Shown here: positions 52,764-61,463 of the stretch, piece after piece
Layout of the letters: each line of letters begins with the position of its first letter
Position numbering within the stretch: the first letter of the stretch is position 1
Source: Paenibacillus caseinilyticus
GTDB lineage: Bacteria > Bacillota > Bacilli > Paenibacillales > NBRC-103111
NCBI RefSeq assembly: GCF_027533645.1
Contig: NZ_JAQAGY010000009.1
Span: forward strand, 62,001-126,000
Direction of reading: 5' to 3'
Length of the DNA stretch: 64,000 nucleotides
The notes under the pieces: model-generated
Databases searched by the model: none
Told to the model about the DNA's origin: nothing
The model's input: the letters and a program-made list of their open reading frames with translations, nothing else
Program-made: the position numbers and the translations under genes

Positions 52764-53009
52764 CCCTTGGTATCCTCCTCCCATTGGATCTGCTCTGGAT
52801 ATCATTTCCCATTGTGGACAAATTATGTGGAACAAGAAACACAAACAAGCCCCAAGGTCATCTTGGAGCTCGAATGCAATCCAGCTTTCTTCAATCCTTT
52901 CATCGTGAAAGCCGCCCTGCCCATTCTCTTACGGCAAAGCATAGTGGAATAGACAGGGCTGGTGTACAATGACATCATCCCTCACGATAAAGAAAAGGAA
53001 GTGCTTTCC

Positions 53010-53756
53010 ATGAAACTGCAGTTGATCCGGCATGCCACACTCTGGGTGGAATACGGCGGCCATCCCTTCTTAATCGACCCGATGTTCAGCGAAGCCGGGG
53101 CCAACCCGCCCATCGTGAATACGACGAACGAACGGCGGAATCCGCTTGTCCCTTTGCCCGCCGGTACCGATAACGTGCTGGCTCCATCGGCCGTACTCGT
53201 CACGCATACGCACCGGGACCACTGGGATGAGGCAGCGGCAGCCGCCCTCCCCAAATCCACGCCGATCCTATGCCAGCCGGAGGACGAAGCGCTGATCGCC
53301 GGCTCCGGATTCGGGACCGTGCTCCCCGTGAGCTCGTCCCTGGAGTTCCGCGGGGTCCGCATTACCCGTACTGGCGGTCAGCATGGTACGGGCGAGATCG
53401 GCCGGCGGATGGGGCCGGTCTCCGGTTATGTGCTGCAGGCGGAGGGCGAGCCGACCTTGTATATCGCCGGCGATACGATATGGTGCGAGGATGTGCGGCA
53501 AGCGCTGGATGAGCACCGGCCACATCTGACCGTCGTGAATGCAGGCGGGGCCCGCTTCGCGGAGGGTGATCCGATCACGATGGACGCGGACGATGTCGCG
53601 GCGGTATGCCGATACGCGCCCGCTGCCAAGGTTGTCGCCGTCCACATGGACGCCATCAACCACTGCTTGGTGACGAGAGCGGACCTGCGGGAGCGGTTGT
53701 CGGCAGAAGGGCTGCTGGAGCAAGTGGCCATCCCGGAGGACGGTGCTTGGTTGTAA
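53010..53756 (+). CDS. MBL-fold metallo-hydrolase (UlaG-like)
   Basis: 248 aa. Metal motif THTHRDHWD (about 60-68), further ligand in GGQHGTG and GDTIWCED, and HMDAINHCLVTR near the end, as in UlaG-like lactonase/phosphodiesterase relatives. AAGGAAG precedes ATG at 53010; the frame is open 16 codons upstream. Substrate unknown. Head-to-head with the germination operon, tail-to-tail with the RDD gene. Confidence 0.85.
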   Translation: MKLQLIRHATLWVEYGGHPFLIDPMFSEAGANPPIVNTTNERRNPLVPLPAGTDNVLAPSAVLVTHTHRDHWDEAAAAALPKSTPILCQPEDEALIAGSGFGTVLPVSSSLEFRGVRITRTGGQHGTGEIGRRMGPVSGYVLQAEGEPTLYIAGDTIWCEDVRQALDEHRPHLTVVNAGGARFAEGDPITMDADDVAAVCRYAPAAKVVAVHMDAINHCLVTRADLRERLSAEGLLEQVAIPEDGAWL

Positions 53757-53833
53757 GGAGGCAGGGCCGAGGCGGCCTGGCTGTATGTAGGGCTGCCTCC
53801 CCCCTCGCGGATGTCAAGAACCGCTTCAGAAGA

Positions 53834-54388
53834 TTATACGAAGCCCTCCATAGCTCCTAAGATCAAGACAGTAAAGATTAGAAGCAGAAGGATGACGATA
53901 AGAGCAGCCCTTATGCTGCCCAGGTTGGCATGGTGGACCCTAGTCCCTATATCCCTATCCCAGGTTGTATACCCTTCTTTTACCAGCGTTTTGTAAGCCA
54001 GAGCATTCGCTATAAGCTGCACCACCCCTATTCCCACGCCCATCCCTCTCAGCCAAATGAATCTGCTGCGTTTGAACGATTCCATCGGAGTCAGCCGGTT
54101 GCCTGAGGCGTTCAGTACGCGTATGCGGAATATTTTTTTGCCTGGTGTCGTTCCGAAAAGAGATAGAAGCGTCCCTTCCACGAAAATCCAGGAAAATATC
54201 AGCAGCACGGACAGTAACGTATCGCTTGTGCGATTCAAACTCTCCATATCTATAAGCGCCCAAACGAAAGTAACCCCTATCATAAAAATAAAAATGTCCA
54301 CATACCTCGCCCAGAATCTGATCCACGGTCTGGGTGCAGCAGAATCAATGACGGTTAGTTCCTTCAGATTTTCATGTTGTTCGGTCAT
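53834..54388 (-). CDS. RDD family membrane protein
   Basis: 184 aa. The RDD signature appears as PWIRFWARYVDIFIF (Arg and Asp in helix 1), with TTPGKKIFRIRVLNASG after helix 2 and two more helices, the last at the C-terminus. RDD proteins have been linked to transport, but most are uncharacterised. AAGGGG precedes the ATG. Confidence 0.85.
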   Translation of the reverse strand: MTEQHENLKELTVIDSAAPRPWIRFWARYVDIFIFMIGVTFVWALIDMESLNRTSDTLLSVLLIFSWIFVEGTLLSLFGTTPGKKIFRIRVLNASGNRLTPMESFKRSRFIWLRGMGVGIGVVQLIANALAYKTLVKEGYTTWDRDIGTRVHHANLGSIRAALIVILLLLIFTVLILGAMEGFV

Positions 54389-54468
54389 TATCCCAGCCCC
54401 TTACCTTCCGTATTATTCCGTTTATAAACTAACTCTTTCTCCGGCCGCCCCATTGTAGTATAAAACAA

Positions 54469-54490
54469 AGGGCTGCCCAGCGGCAGCCCT
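54469..54490 (-). terminator. Terminator after uppP (duplicate of the one at 59030-59051)
   Basis: Stem agggctgcc / ggcagccct with loop cagc; TTTGTTTTA follows on the minus strand. Part of a 100-bp duplication. Confidence 0.85.
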
Positions 54491-54500
54491 CATGCGAATT

Positions 54501-54592
54501 CTAATCCGTTAACTCTACCTGGACCGAATTGTAACGGGTCAAATTGCCCTTCCCTGCAAGCATGTGGAATCTTGTCATCCGGGATGGGATCA
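54501..54592 (-). pseudogene. 3' fragment of a second stalk-domain protein gene
   Basis: The last about 30 codons (MLAGKGNLTRYNSVQVELTD, stop 54503-54501) correspond to the end of the intact protein encoded at 59063-59971 (VLVGKGDLTRYKSVKVELMD). Together with the shared terminator about 100 bp are clearly homologous (54463-54562 with 59024-59124). The 5' part is missing and uppP ends exactly where the fragment begins. Confidence 0.75.
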
Positions 54593-55390
54593 TCATAAGT
54601 ACAGGATGATGAAGAAAACCGCAGCCAGCGCAAAGCGGTAGAGAGCAAACCAGGTCAGGCTGAGCCGCTTGATCAGGCTCAGGAACGTGACGATAGCAAG
54701 CAGTGCAACAACGAAGGCGGTGCCGAGCCCCGTGAGGAACAGCGGGAGGTCGGCCGCGGACAGGTACGCCCGGCTCTTGTACAGGTCGTAAGCGGAGGCG
54801 GCGAACATGATAGGGACGGAGATGATGAAAGTGAACTCCGCTGCCGCCTTCTGGCTGGTGCCAAGCAGCATGCCGCCCGAGATGGTCGAGCCCGACCGCG
54901 AGAAGCCCGGCCAGACCGCCAGACACTGGAACAATCCGATAGCGAAGGCCTGCCTGTAGCTGATCTCGTCCATCGTCTCGGCGGTAACCGTCCTCCTGTA
55001 CTTGTCGGCCGCGATCATCAGCACCCCGCCGGCCACGAGACCGATCAGGACGGGGGTGGGTCCGAACAGATGCTTTTTCATATATCCATAGATGGAGAGT
55101 CCGGCGATCAGGAACGGCACGAGTGCCGCACCCACATGCAGGATGTTCAGTCCCGGCTGCCTCCATCTCCGGGGAGAAACCGCCAGGAACCCGAGAAACC
55201 GCCTCCGGTACAATACGAGCACCGCCAGGACGGCACCGAATTGAATGACGACCTTGAAGGTGGAAGCCCCCTCGCCTTCGAATCTCAGCAGATGTCCAGC
55301 CAGGATCATGTGTCCCGTAGAAGACACCGGCAGGAATTCAGTCAACCCTTCGACCACGCCCATAATGATAGCAATCCATAGATCATTCAC
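54593..55390 (-). CDS. uppP: Undecaprenyl-diphosphatase
   Basis: 265 aa, multi-pass BacA/UppP-type phosphatase that converts undecaprenyl pyrophosphate to the monophosphate for cell-wall synthesis and gives bacitracin tolerance when abundant. Signature motifs: GLTEFLPVSSTGHMIL (acidic residue plus PVSSTGH) and WPGFSRSGSTISGG. The start is GTG at 55390, eight bases after GGAGG. It lies 36 bp after the ABC permease gene in the same direction and ends at a strong terminator, so it looks like the last gene of the antibiotic-response operon. Confidence 0.94.
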   Translation of the reverse strand: MNDLWIAIIMGVVEGLTEFLPVSSTGHMILAGHLLRFEGEGASTFKVVIQFGAVLAVLVLYRRRFLGFLAVSPRRWRQPGLNILHVGAALVPFLIAGLSIYGYMKKHLFGPTPVLIGLVAGGVLMIAADKYRRTVTAETMDEISYRQAFAIGLFQCLAVWPGFSRSGSTISGGMLLGTSQKAAAEFTFIISVPIMFAASAYDLYKSRAYLSAADLPLFLTGLGTAFVVALLAIVTFLSLIKRLSLTWFALYRFALAAVFFIILYL

Positions 55391-55426
55391 TCGCTTCTCC
55401 TCCGTTATTGGCCTGAGGGGGACGCC

Positions 55427-56161
55427 TCATCCAATATCCTCTCTCTTGAAGTAGACCAGGGCCGCCAAGAACCCGGCGAGCGAGGTCAGTACTATCGCAA
55501 GATAGGAAGAAGAGATAGGGTAAGCCCCGGCCTCTCCTCCGGATGCGATGACATGCACGGCCGACCAGGGAAACAGCGCCTTGTACTCCCGGTTCGCCAG
55601 CGCCACGTTCCCCATGGTGACCACAGAGGTGAAGATGATCGTCGGCACATAATTCCGGAAAAGCAAGGTGACGAACATCGTCGGCGTGGACAATAGAAAG
55701 AGCAGGCTGCCGCCGGCCGCGTACTGCTTCAAGGAGCGCAGCAGCACCTCTTCATGAAGTCCCTCCGCCCCCGCAAGCAGCCCCGCGAGCAGGGTGAGCC
55801 CCCAGGCGGTCAGCGTCAGAACCATGATCCAGAAGAAGAGCAGAATGAGCTTGCTGACCATGAGGTTGCCTCTCGGGACGGGCACCGTGAGCAAATTCTT
55901 CAGCGTATCTTCCGCATACTCCCGGTGGAACAGATAGGCTGTGATGACGCCGTAGAGCAGCGTCCCGATGAGCAGCAGCACGTACAAGTTCGTCTCTTCG
56001 AACATTTGGGAGAAGGTCACCGGTTCGCCTGGCCGTCTCGCCTTCATGTCGAGGGCCCCGAGGAACATCATCACCGGAGCGGCCGCTGCGCCGACGAGGC
56101 TGACCGGGATCATCCCGGCTCGTTTGAGCTTCAGGAGCTCCGTATAGAGCAGCTCAACCAA
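55427..56161 (-). CDS. ABC transporter permease (BcrB-like, ABC-2 type)
   Basis: 244 aa with six helices (ELLKLKRAGMIPVSLVGAAAAP, YVLLLIGTLLYGVITAYLF, LILLFFWIMVLTLTAWGL and others), the permease type found with BcrA/LanF-like ATPases for bacitracin and lantibiotic resistance. The chosen start is TTG at 56161, eight bases after GGAGG that lies within the end of the ATPase gene; the genes overlap by eight bases. A longer start (TTG at 56188) lacks a ribosome site. Confidence 0.85.
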   Translation of the reverse strand: MVELLYTELLKLKRAGMIPVSLVGAAAAPVMMFLGALDMKARRPGEPVTFSQMFEETNLYVLLLIGTLLYGVITAYLFHREYAEDTLKNLLTVPVPRGNLMVSKLILLFFWIMVLTLTAWGLTLLAGLLAGAEGLHEEVLLRSLKQYAAGGSLLFLLSTPTMFVTLLFRNYVPTIIFTSVVTMGNVALANREYKALFPWSAVHVIASGGEAGAYPISSSYLAIVLTSLAGFLAALVYFKREDIG

Positions 56162-57074
56162 AGGTACCGCCTCCAATCCGACGGACAAAATAATCCTCGA
56201 GCCGGTCCTCGCTTACCATCATCCGGGTCACTTCAATCCCGTGCTCCACGAACAGCCTGTTGATCTTGCCCTGCTCCCCGATGTGGGAATAAATACGGAG
56301 CGTTCCCTCATCCCCGACTTCATAGTCGTGTATCTCCGCATGCTTCTCGAGGAGCATGGCCGCCTTCGTGTCGCTCGATACCTGGAACTCGAGAAACCGC
56401 CGGCTGCGCCGCCGGAGCTCCTCCAGCGTAATCTCCTCGAGCAGCTTCCCGTGGTGGATGACCCCGATCCGGTCCGCGAGCTGCTCCACTTCCGGCAGGA
56501 TGTGGCTGGAGATCAGGATGGTCATCCTCCGCTCCCGAGCCAGCGTGCCGATCAGCCGGCGGATTTCCTTGATTCCGACCGGATCGAGGCCGTTCGTCGG
56601 CTCGTCCAGGATGAGCAGCTCCGGATGATGGAGAATGCTTCGGGCGATGCCGAGCCTTTGCTTCATCCCAAGCGAATAGGTGCCAACCCGCTTTTTGCGC
56701 TCGTCTTGAAGACCCACGATCTCGAGCGCTTCCTCGATGGCATTCTTGGTATGTACGCCCATCAGCTTCGCATTGATGAGCAGATTCTCCCCTCCCGTCA
56801 AATTGCCGTAGAAGCCGGAGAACTCTACTATCGACCCGATGCGTCTCAGAATCTCCCTGCGCTTGCGGGAGAGGGACTCTCCGAAGATCTCGATCTCCCC
56901 TTCCGACGGACGGATCAGTCCCAGCAGCATGCGGATCGTCGTGGTCTTGCCTGCTCCGTTCTGGCCGAGGAATCCGTAGATCTCCCCCTGCTTCACGAGC
57001 ATGTTCAAGCCGTCGACCGCTTTTTGCGTACCGTATCTCTTGCTTACCTGCGTCGTTCGAATGACTGCGTCCAC
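56154..57074 (-). CDS. ABC transporter ATP-binding protein (BcrA-like)
   Basis: 306 aa. Walker A GQNGAGKTT (about 38-46), signature YSLGMKQRLG, Walker B LLILDEPTNGLD and the switch His in ISSHIL. The C-terminal extension of about 90 residues is that of BcrA/lantibiotic-immunity ATPases. Start GTG at 57074, six bases after GAGGAGG. The 83 bases upstream contain a direct repeat that may be the target of the co-encoded response regulator. Confidence 0.92.
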   Translation of the reverse strand: MDAVIRTTQVSKRYGTQKAVDGLNMLVKQGEIYGFLGQNGAGKTTTIRMLLGLIRPSEGEIEIFGESLSRKRREILRRIGSIVEFSGFYGNLTGGENLLINAKLMGVHTKNAIEEALEIVGLQDERKKRVGTYSLGMKQRLGIARSILHHPELLILDEPTNGLDPVGIKEIRRLIGTLARERRMTILISSHILPEVEQLADRIGVIHHGKLLEEITLEELRRRSRRFLEFQVSSDTKAAMLLEKHAEIHDYEVGDEGTLRIYSHIGEQGKINRLFVEHGIEVTRMMVSEDRLEDYFVRRIGGGTFG

Positions 57075-57155
57075 GCTGTGCCTCCTCTTCTGGGTTGAGC
57101 TGTTGCTGCACAGATCCTATGGTAACGCCCGGAGCTTAAATGCCGCTTACCCGAT

Positions 57156-57173
57156 TCTTAACATTCTCTTAAC
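57156..57173 (-). promoter_or_regulatory. Candidate response-regulator binding site upstream of the ABC transporter
   Basis: Two GTTAAGA sequences on the minus strand (57173-57167 and 57162-57156) one helical turn (11 bp) apart, the layout typical of OmpR-family boxes. The downstream copy overlaps the stop codon of the kinase gene. Confidence 0.45.
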
Positions 57174-58216
57174 TGGGTATGCGGCGGTTCGGCTTGCGGC
57201 GGCTTCAGCCTCGGCAGAGTCAGTCTAAATTCCGTACGGACCCCCGGCTCGCTCTGCGCATGGATCCGCCCTCCCTGCTTCTCCGCCAAAGCCCGGGCTA
57301 TCGCAAGTCCGAGACCGCTTCCGCCCCCGGATGAGGTCCTGGAGAGGTCCCCCCGGTAAGTTCGCTCGAATATGCGCGTAAGGTCCGCCTCCCCAATTCC
57401 TGGCCCCCGGTCCCATACGCGCAGCGAATATTCTTCCGCCGCTTCGTCCACCTCCAGCCCCAAGACGCCTCCTTCCCTGCCGTACCTTACGGCATTCTCA
57501 AGCAGATTGGACAAGATCCGCTCGAGGCTGAAGCGGTCGGCAAGCACGCGGCACACCGTCTCCGGCAGGCAGAGCCGCGGTTCTATCCCGTGCTTCTGCA
57601 GCTCCGGCAGCCAGGCGATCAGGGCTTCTCTCGCCTGCTCGGCAAGATCCAGAGGCTCCGGCGTCAGGGACTGGTCGTCCGCATCCAGCTTCGCGAGCTG
57701 GAATGTTTCGTCCACGAGGCGTTTCAGGCGGCAGGCTTTCTTTGAGAGCACATCCATGTACTCCTCGCGGACCTCCCGGGTAGGCGCGATCTCGTCCCGG
57801 AGCGCATCAATATAGCCGATCATCGATGTAAGCGGCGTCCGGATGTCATGCGAGATATTGGACAGCAGGCTCTTCCTGGCCGCCTCGGAACGGACCGAGG
57901 CCGCCTGCACCTCGGCCAACCGTCCGATGAGTTCATTCACCGCGAAGACGGCCTCTTTCCAAACGCTATCTCCCCGGGCCAACAGGCGGGCGCTCCCGTG
58001 GCCTGCCAATACCCGGCGCAGCTCGACTGTCCATCCGTGCAGTCCCGATCTCCGCCGGACACCTTGCCGGAGCAGCATCACGGCAAGAACGAGCAGGACT
58101 GTTCCCGAAGCGGCCCGTGCGGCCCCCTCGAACCCTGCCCACGAGTCGGTGAGCAGGAGACCGGCCAGAGCCAGCAGCTGCAGTCCGAACCAACACCCCT
58201 CCCGCTTATGCATCAT
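57158..58216 (-). CDS. Sensor histidine kinase of the antibiotic-response operon
   Basis: 352 aa. Two close helices (about 8-25 and 37-53) with almost no extracellular loop, so it probably senses within the membrane or through the transporter. HisKA box SNISHDIRTPLTSMIGY with His123; N box LSNLLENAVRYG; DRGPGIG; GGGSGLGLAIARAL. ATG at 58216 follows GGAGGAG and overlaps the regulator stop by 11 bp. Short-loop kinases of this kind are typical partners of Bcr-, Lan- or VanS-like resistance systems. Confidence 0.9.
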   Translation of the reverse strand: MMHKREGCWFGLQLLALAGLLLTDSWAGFEGAARAASGTVLLVLAVMLLRQGVRRRSGLHGWTVELRRVLAGHGSARLLARGDSVWKEAVFAVNELIGRLAEVQAASVRSEAARKSLLSNISHDIRTPLTSMIGYIDALRDEIAPTREVREEYMDVLSKKACRLKRLVDETFQLAKLDADDQSLTPEPLDLAEQAREALIAWLPELQKHGIEPRLCLPETVCRVLADRFSLERILSNLLENAVRYGREGGVLGLEVDEAAEEYSLRVWDRGPGIGEADLTRIFERTYRGDLSRTSSGGGSGLGLAIARALAEKQGGRIHAQSEPGVRTEFRLTLPRLKPPQAEPPHTQLREC

Positions 58217-58922
58217 GCGGCTCCTCCGCAAATTTGTAGCCGATCCCCCACACCGTCTGAATCCGCTGCGGGTCGGACGGATCATCTTCAATCTTCTTCC
58301 GCAGCTTGCGGATATGCACCATGACCGTATTGTCGTCCTCGAGATAATCGCTGTCCCACACCTGCCGGAACAGCTGCGTCTTCGTGAACACGCGCTGGGG
58401 ATGAGTGGCGAACAGCTTCAGAAGCTGGAATTCCTTGGCCGTAAGGCCCACCTCCGTCCCATCCTTGGTTACGGTGTAATGGAGCGTGTCGATACATAAG
58501 TTCTTGAAGCGGAGAACACCGCTGTCCTGCATGCCTCCGTTCTCGCTGCCGAGGACCCGGTACCGGCGCAGGTGCGCTTTGATCCGGGCCACGAGCTCAT
58601 GGATGCTGAACGGCTTCGTGATATAGTCATCGGCTCCGATAGAGAGTCCCAGCACCTTGTCGATCTCCTGATCCTTGGCGGTAAGCAGGAGGATGGGCAC
58701 ATTGGAGCGGGCCCGGATACTCCGGCACACTTCGATACCGTCTATCTTGGGCATCATGAGGTCGAGCAGCACCAGGCTGTAGGGACGCTGGCCGAACAAA
58801 CGGAGCGCCTCTTCGCCGTCTCCCGCCAGGTCCACACGGTACGTTTCGCGTTCCAAATAAATTTGGAGTAAGTCTCGAATTTCCTTCTCATCGTCGGCAG
58901 CAAGCACCCGGATGTCTTCCAT
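58206..58922 (-). CDS. OmpR/PhoB family response regulator
   Basis: 238 aa. Receiver domain with Asp54 in LVLLDLMMPKIDG and Lys in YITKPFS, winged-helix domain with LTAKEFQLLKLFATHPQRVFTKTQLF and EDDNTVMVHIRKLRKKIE. ATG at 58922, six bases after GAGGGTG, is preferred over an in-frame GTG nine bases upstream. First gene of the regulator - kinase - ATPase - permease - UppP unit. Confidence 0.93.
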   Translation of the reverse strand: MEDIRVLAADDEKEIRDLLQIYLERETYRVDLAGDGEEALRLFGQRPYSLVLLDLMMPKIDGIEVCRSIRARSNVPILLLTAKDQEIDKVLGLSIGADDYITKPFSIHELVARIKAHLRRYRVLGSENGGMQDSGVLRFKNLCIDTLHYTVTKDGTEVGLTAKEFQLLKLFATHPQRVFTKTQLFRQVWDSDYLEDDNTVMVHIRKLRKKIEDDPSDPQRIQTVWGIGYKFAEEPHDA

Positions 58923-59029
58923 GGAGTTCACCCTCTTCTCTTTATAGCATCGACCAAGCGGCCAATCCTCTGACGGGACATCCCGGCCAAATGTTTCGAA
59001 GCCCGCAATCTTGCCTTAGTAAAAAACAA

Positions 59030-59051
59030 AGGGCTGCCCAGCGGCAGCCCT
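59030..59051 (-). terminator. Terminator of the stalk-domain protein gene
   Basis: Stem agggctgcc / ggcagccct with loop cagc; minus-strand tail TTTGTTTTTT. Twelve bases after the stop. Confidence 0.9.
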
Positions 59052-59062
59052 CCAATCGAACT

Positions 59063-59971
59063 TTAATCCATTAACTCTACCTTGACCGACTTGTACCGAG
59101 TCAAATCGCCCTTCCCTACAAGCACGGTATACATCGGATCCGTCTTCTGGTCAAAGGTGGTATGGATGGTGTCCAGCGTGTTCCCGCTCTCATCCAGGAA
59201 GGAAATCCGAACGGTCTGCGCAGGGATCGTCCCCGCAAAATTCACCGTATTGAGCAAGGCGCGCATCACGGTATAATCGCCCGATCTCTCCATGTTCAGG
59301 ACGCCGAAGGCCACCATACCGGTCGGATCCTGGATCAAGGGGCCGGCCGGATCGTAGAATGGACGCGGACTGGGCTGGGTCTTCTCCAAGGTAACGACAG
59401 CATAACCGGACACATCTGTCTGGCTTGCCGCCTGCAGGCTCACGATCTGTTCTTTCTGGAGCGCGGCGCCGTCGACCTTGTAAGGCACTTTCTCCATCAC
59501 TTCCCCTTTGTCGTTCCAGAACACGAGCGTACCGGAGACCGTAGTGCTCGAGTTATCGGTGTCCGGGTTCATCGACTGTATGGCATCCAGGAATTTATGA
59601 TCCCATGCATCCTGTCCGATGTAGAGCTTCCCGCTGATCGTCGAACCGCTGCCGGCTTGCGCAACCGTAAGGTGCCCCGCCTTCGTGTAGCGATTATTCA
59701 CATCTACGATGTCCAACCCGCTATCGATCGTGATCGTCTTCGAAGTCTCATCATAGGCGACGGCAGCCCCCAGACTCTCGGATACAAACCTTACCGGCAC
59801 ATAGGCGCTTCCGTTATAATTCAAGGTCTCATATGAGGTAGCCGCTTTGTCTTCCCCATTGATCACAAACGCCGCCGGAAACAAGTAGGCCTGAATCGTA
59901 GTGGAAGCATATACAGCTGTCGTGGCCGTCAAAGCAGCTCCGCAGGCTATGCCCATCATAAACTTGTTCAT
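59063..59971 (-). CDS. Secreted stalk-domain (copper amine oxidase N-terminal-like) protein
   Basis: 302 aa. Signal peptide (1-23) and one stalk domain (about 28-88) with AAFVINGEDKAAT, NGSAYVPVRFVSESLGA and YDETSKTITI. The remainder (about 90-302) is a beta-rich domain of unknown role with GTLVFWNDKGEVMEKVPYKVDG and VRISFLDESGNTLDTI, resembling FxLYD-type domains. Stalk domains occur on many Paenibacillus surface proteins. ATG at 59971 sits behind a G-rich ribosome site. A fragment of a paralogue lies at 54501-54592. Confidence 0.82.
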   Translation of the reverse strand: MNKFMMGIACGAALTATTAVYASTTIQAYLFPAAFVINGEDKAATSYETLNYNGSAYVPVRFVSESLGAAVAYDETSKTITIDSGLDIVDVNNRYTKAGHLTVAQAGSGSTISGKLYIGQDAWDHKFLDAIQSMNPDTDNSSTTVSGTLVFWNDKGEVMEKVPYKVDGAALQKEQIVSLQAASQTDVSGYAVVTLEKTQPSPRPFYDPAGPLIQDPTGMVAFGVLNMERSGDYTVMRALLNTVNFAGTIPAQTVRISFLDESGNTLDTIHTTFDQKTDPMYTVLVGKGDLTRYKSVKVELMD

Positions 59972-60016
59972 TGCCAATCCCTCCCCTCCCATTTTCCGGA
60001 CAGCCTGGCGATGGCG

Positions 60017-61294
60017 TTATCTCGGCAGGGTGAACTCCGCCGTAGCTTCTTTGAACAGCCTTTTGCCGTCCGTGCCCGTGAACGGTCCGAACTCGAGACC
60101 GAATGCCTTGTAGAGGCCGAACTCATCCTTGCGGAATAGAAAGACATGGTACTTGGTCGCCCCGCCGCCCGGCTTCACCTCATCGGGATCTCGCGGCTCG
60201 ACCAATCCCTGGGAGAGCGCCGTACCGCGGTTCCCATCCACATGAAGCTTGGAGCCGGTCGAGAACAGGCTCAGCGCCGTATCCGACGGGTTGTCGATCA
60301 GCAGCTTGACGGTAACCGCCACAATCCCGTTCTCGCCGAAGGTCTTGAACCTCGCCTGATTGGCTGCAGTCGGAATGACTTCCGTATATTGGACGCCGTC
60401 CAAGGTGATCTTGACATCGCCGATCTGCTTCGTCTCCCCGATTCCGGTCTTCTCGAAGATCATCTTCTTATCGGCCAGGTTGTCCGTGGTCAGACGGTCC
60501 GGATAGAACTTCGGTTCGCTCGCGGCCTGCTGCTTCTGCTCCTCGCTGTAAGTGAAATCGAAGGTGGCATCGCCTTTGAAACTCCCCTTGAACTGGTCGT
60601 TGTCCGAGGCTCCCCCTTCAATGATGAATTTGGGTTTCACCGACTTCAGGGATGCGAATTCCTCATGGGTCAATGTGAAGGAGATCAGCCCCGTAATCTT
60701 CTCGCCTGAGGCGAATTTCGAGGCTTCCGTCTCCTGCTTGGATTTCAGCTGATCTTCCTTGCGGATGAACGTGCGGTTGCTATCGTTAGGGACATAATCG
60801 CTCGACTTGCTGACCTGAATCCGATAGTTATTGTTATAGTACATCGCCTTGCCTGAGCCATTATCGAGCGTCACCTTGGCTGTCACCACATAACCTTCGG
60901 TTTGATTCTCGAACGGAATGGAGGCCACCCGCTTGTTCATATCCGTTACTTTTACGATTTGATATTCTTCGACGGTAACCTTGAAGCCATCCATATTGTG
61001 GGTATAGCCTGGCGCTTGGTTCGTATAGATGACTTCAACGTTACCCTCCGATTCCACAGCGATGTTCGGATTGAGCGGGCTGCCCCCGCTGCCCCCGCTC
61101 GATGAAGCGGCTTCCGGCTTCTTTGTGCTGGCGGCGGCAGTCTCCTTCTTCGGTTCGGCGGCCGGCGTTGCGGCAGCGTTCTTAGCCAGCTCCTGAGCAG
61201 GCGCGGGCGCCTCCGCCTGCTGGTTTGCGCCGCACGCTGTGAGCAGCAGCACCGCCGAGAGGAGTATGCTCGATACGACTTGTTTCTTCATCAT
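60017..61294 (-). CDS. DUF5068-like lipoprotein
   Basis: 425 aa. Lipobox LLTAC (Cys near residue 21), an Ala/Pro/Lys-rich linker (25-75), then two immunoglobulin-like beta domains (about 80-230 and 245-425) with VTAKVTLDNGSGKAMYYNN and VAVTVKLLIDNPSDTALSLF, a pattern I associate with DUF5068/DUF4352-type surface lipoproteins. Two adjacent ATGs (61294, 61291) are possible and the ribosome site is weak. Function unknown; 45 bp upstream of the stalk-domain gene in the same direction, perhaps co-transcribed. Confidence 0.75.
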   Translation of the reverse strand: MMKKQVVSSILLSAVLLLTACGANQQAEAPAPAQELAKNAAATPAAEPKKETAAASTKKPEAASSSGGSGGSPLNPNIAVESEGNVEVIYTNQAPGYTHNMDGFKVTVEEYQIVKVTDMNKRVASIPFENQTEGYVVTAKVTLDNGSGKAMYYNNNYRIQVSKSSDYVPNDSNRTFIRKEDQLKSKQETEASKFASGEKITGLISFTLTHEEFASLKSVKPKFIIEGGASDNDQFKGSFKGDATFDFTYSEEQKQQAASEPKFYPDRLTTDNLADKKMIFEKTGIGETKQIGDVKITLDGVQYTEVIPTAANQARFKTFGENGIVAVTVKLLIDNPSDTALSLFSTGSKLHVDGNRGTALSQGLVEPRDPDEVKPGGGATKYHVFLFRKDEFGLYKAFGLEFGPFTGTDGKRLFKEATAEFTLPR

Positions 61295-61463
61295 GATGTC
61301 CCAATCTTTCTGATTATGTATTTGAACGAAGTTCAATAGTATATTGTGACGAACATTACCATGAAAAGGAATAGGCGATAGAACCCATTATTTTGATGAA
61401 TGAGGGAGAACCGTGTAGGATTTTATCGAAAACCATTGCATCTTCTGCATGCCAGGACTGATT

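Noticed and set aside
53758..53800. Terminator between the MBL-fold and RDD genes
   Set aside because: ggaggcag/ctgcctcc can pair, but the loop is long and no T-run follows; not listed as a feature.
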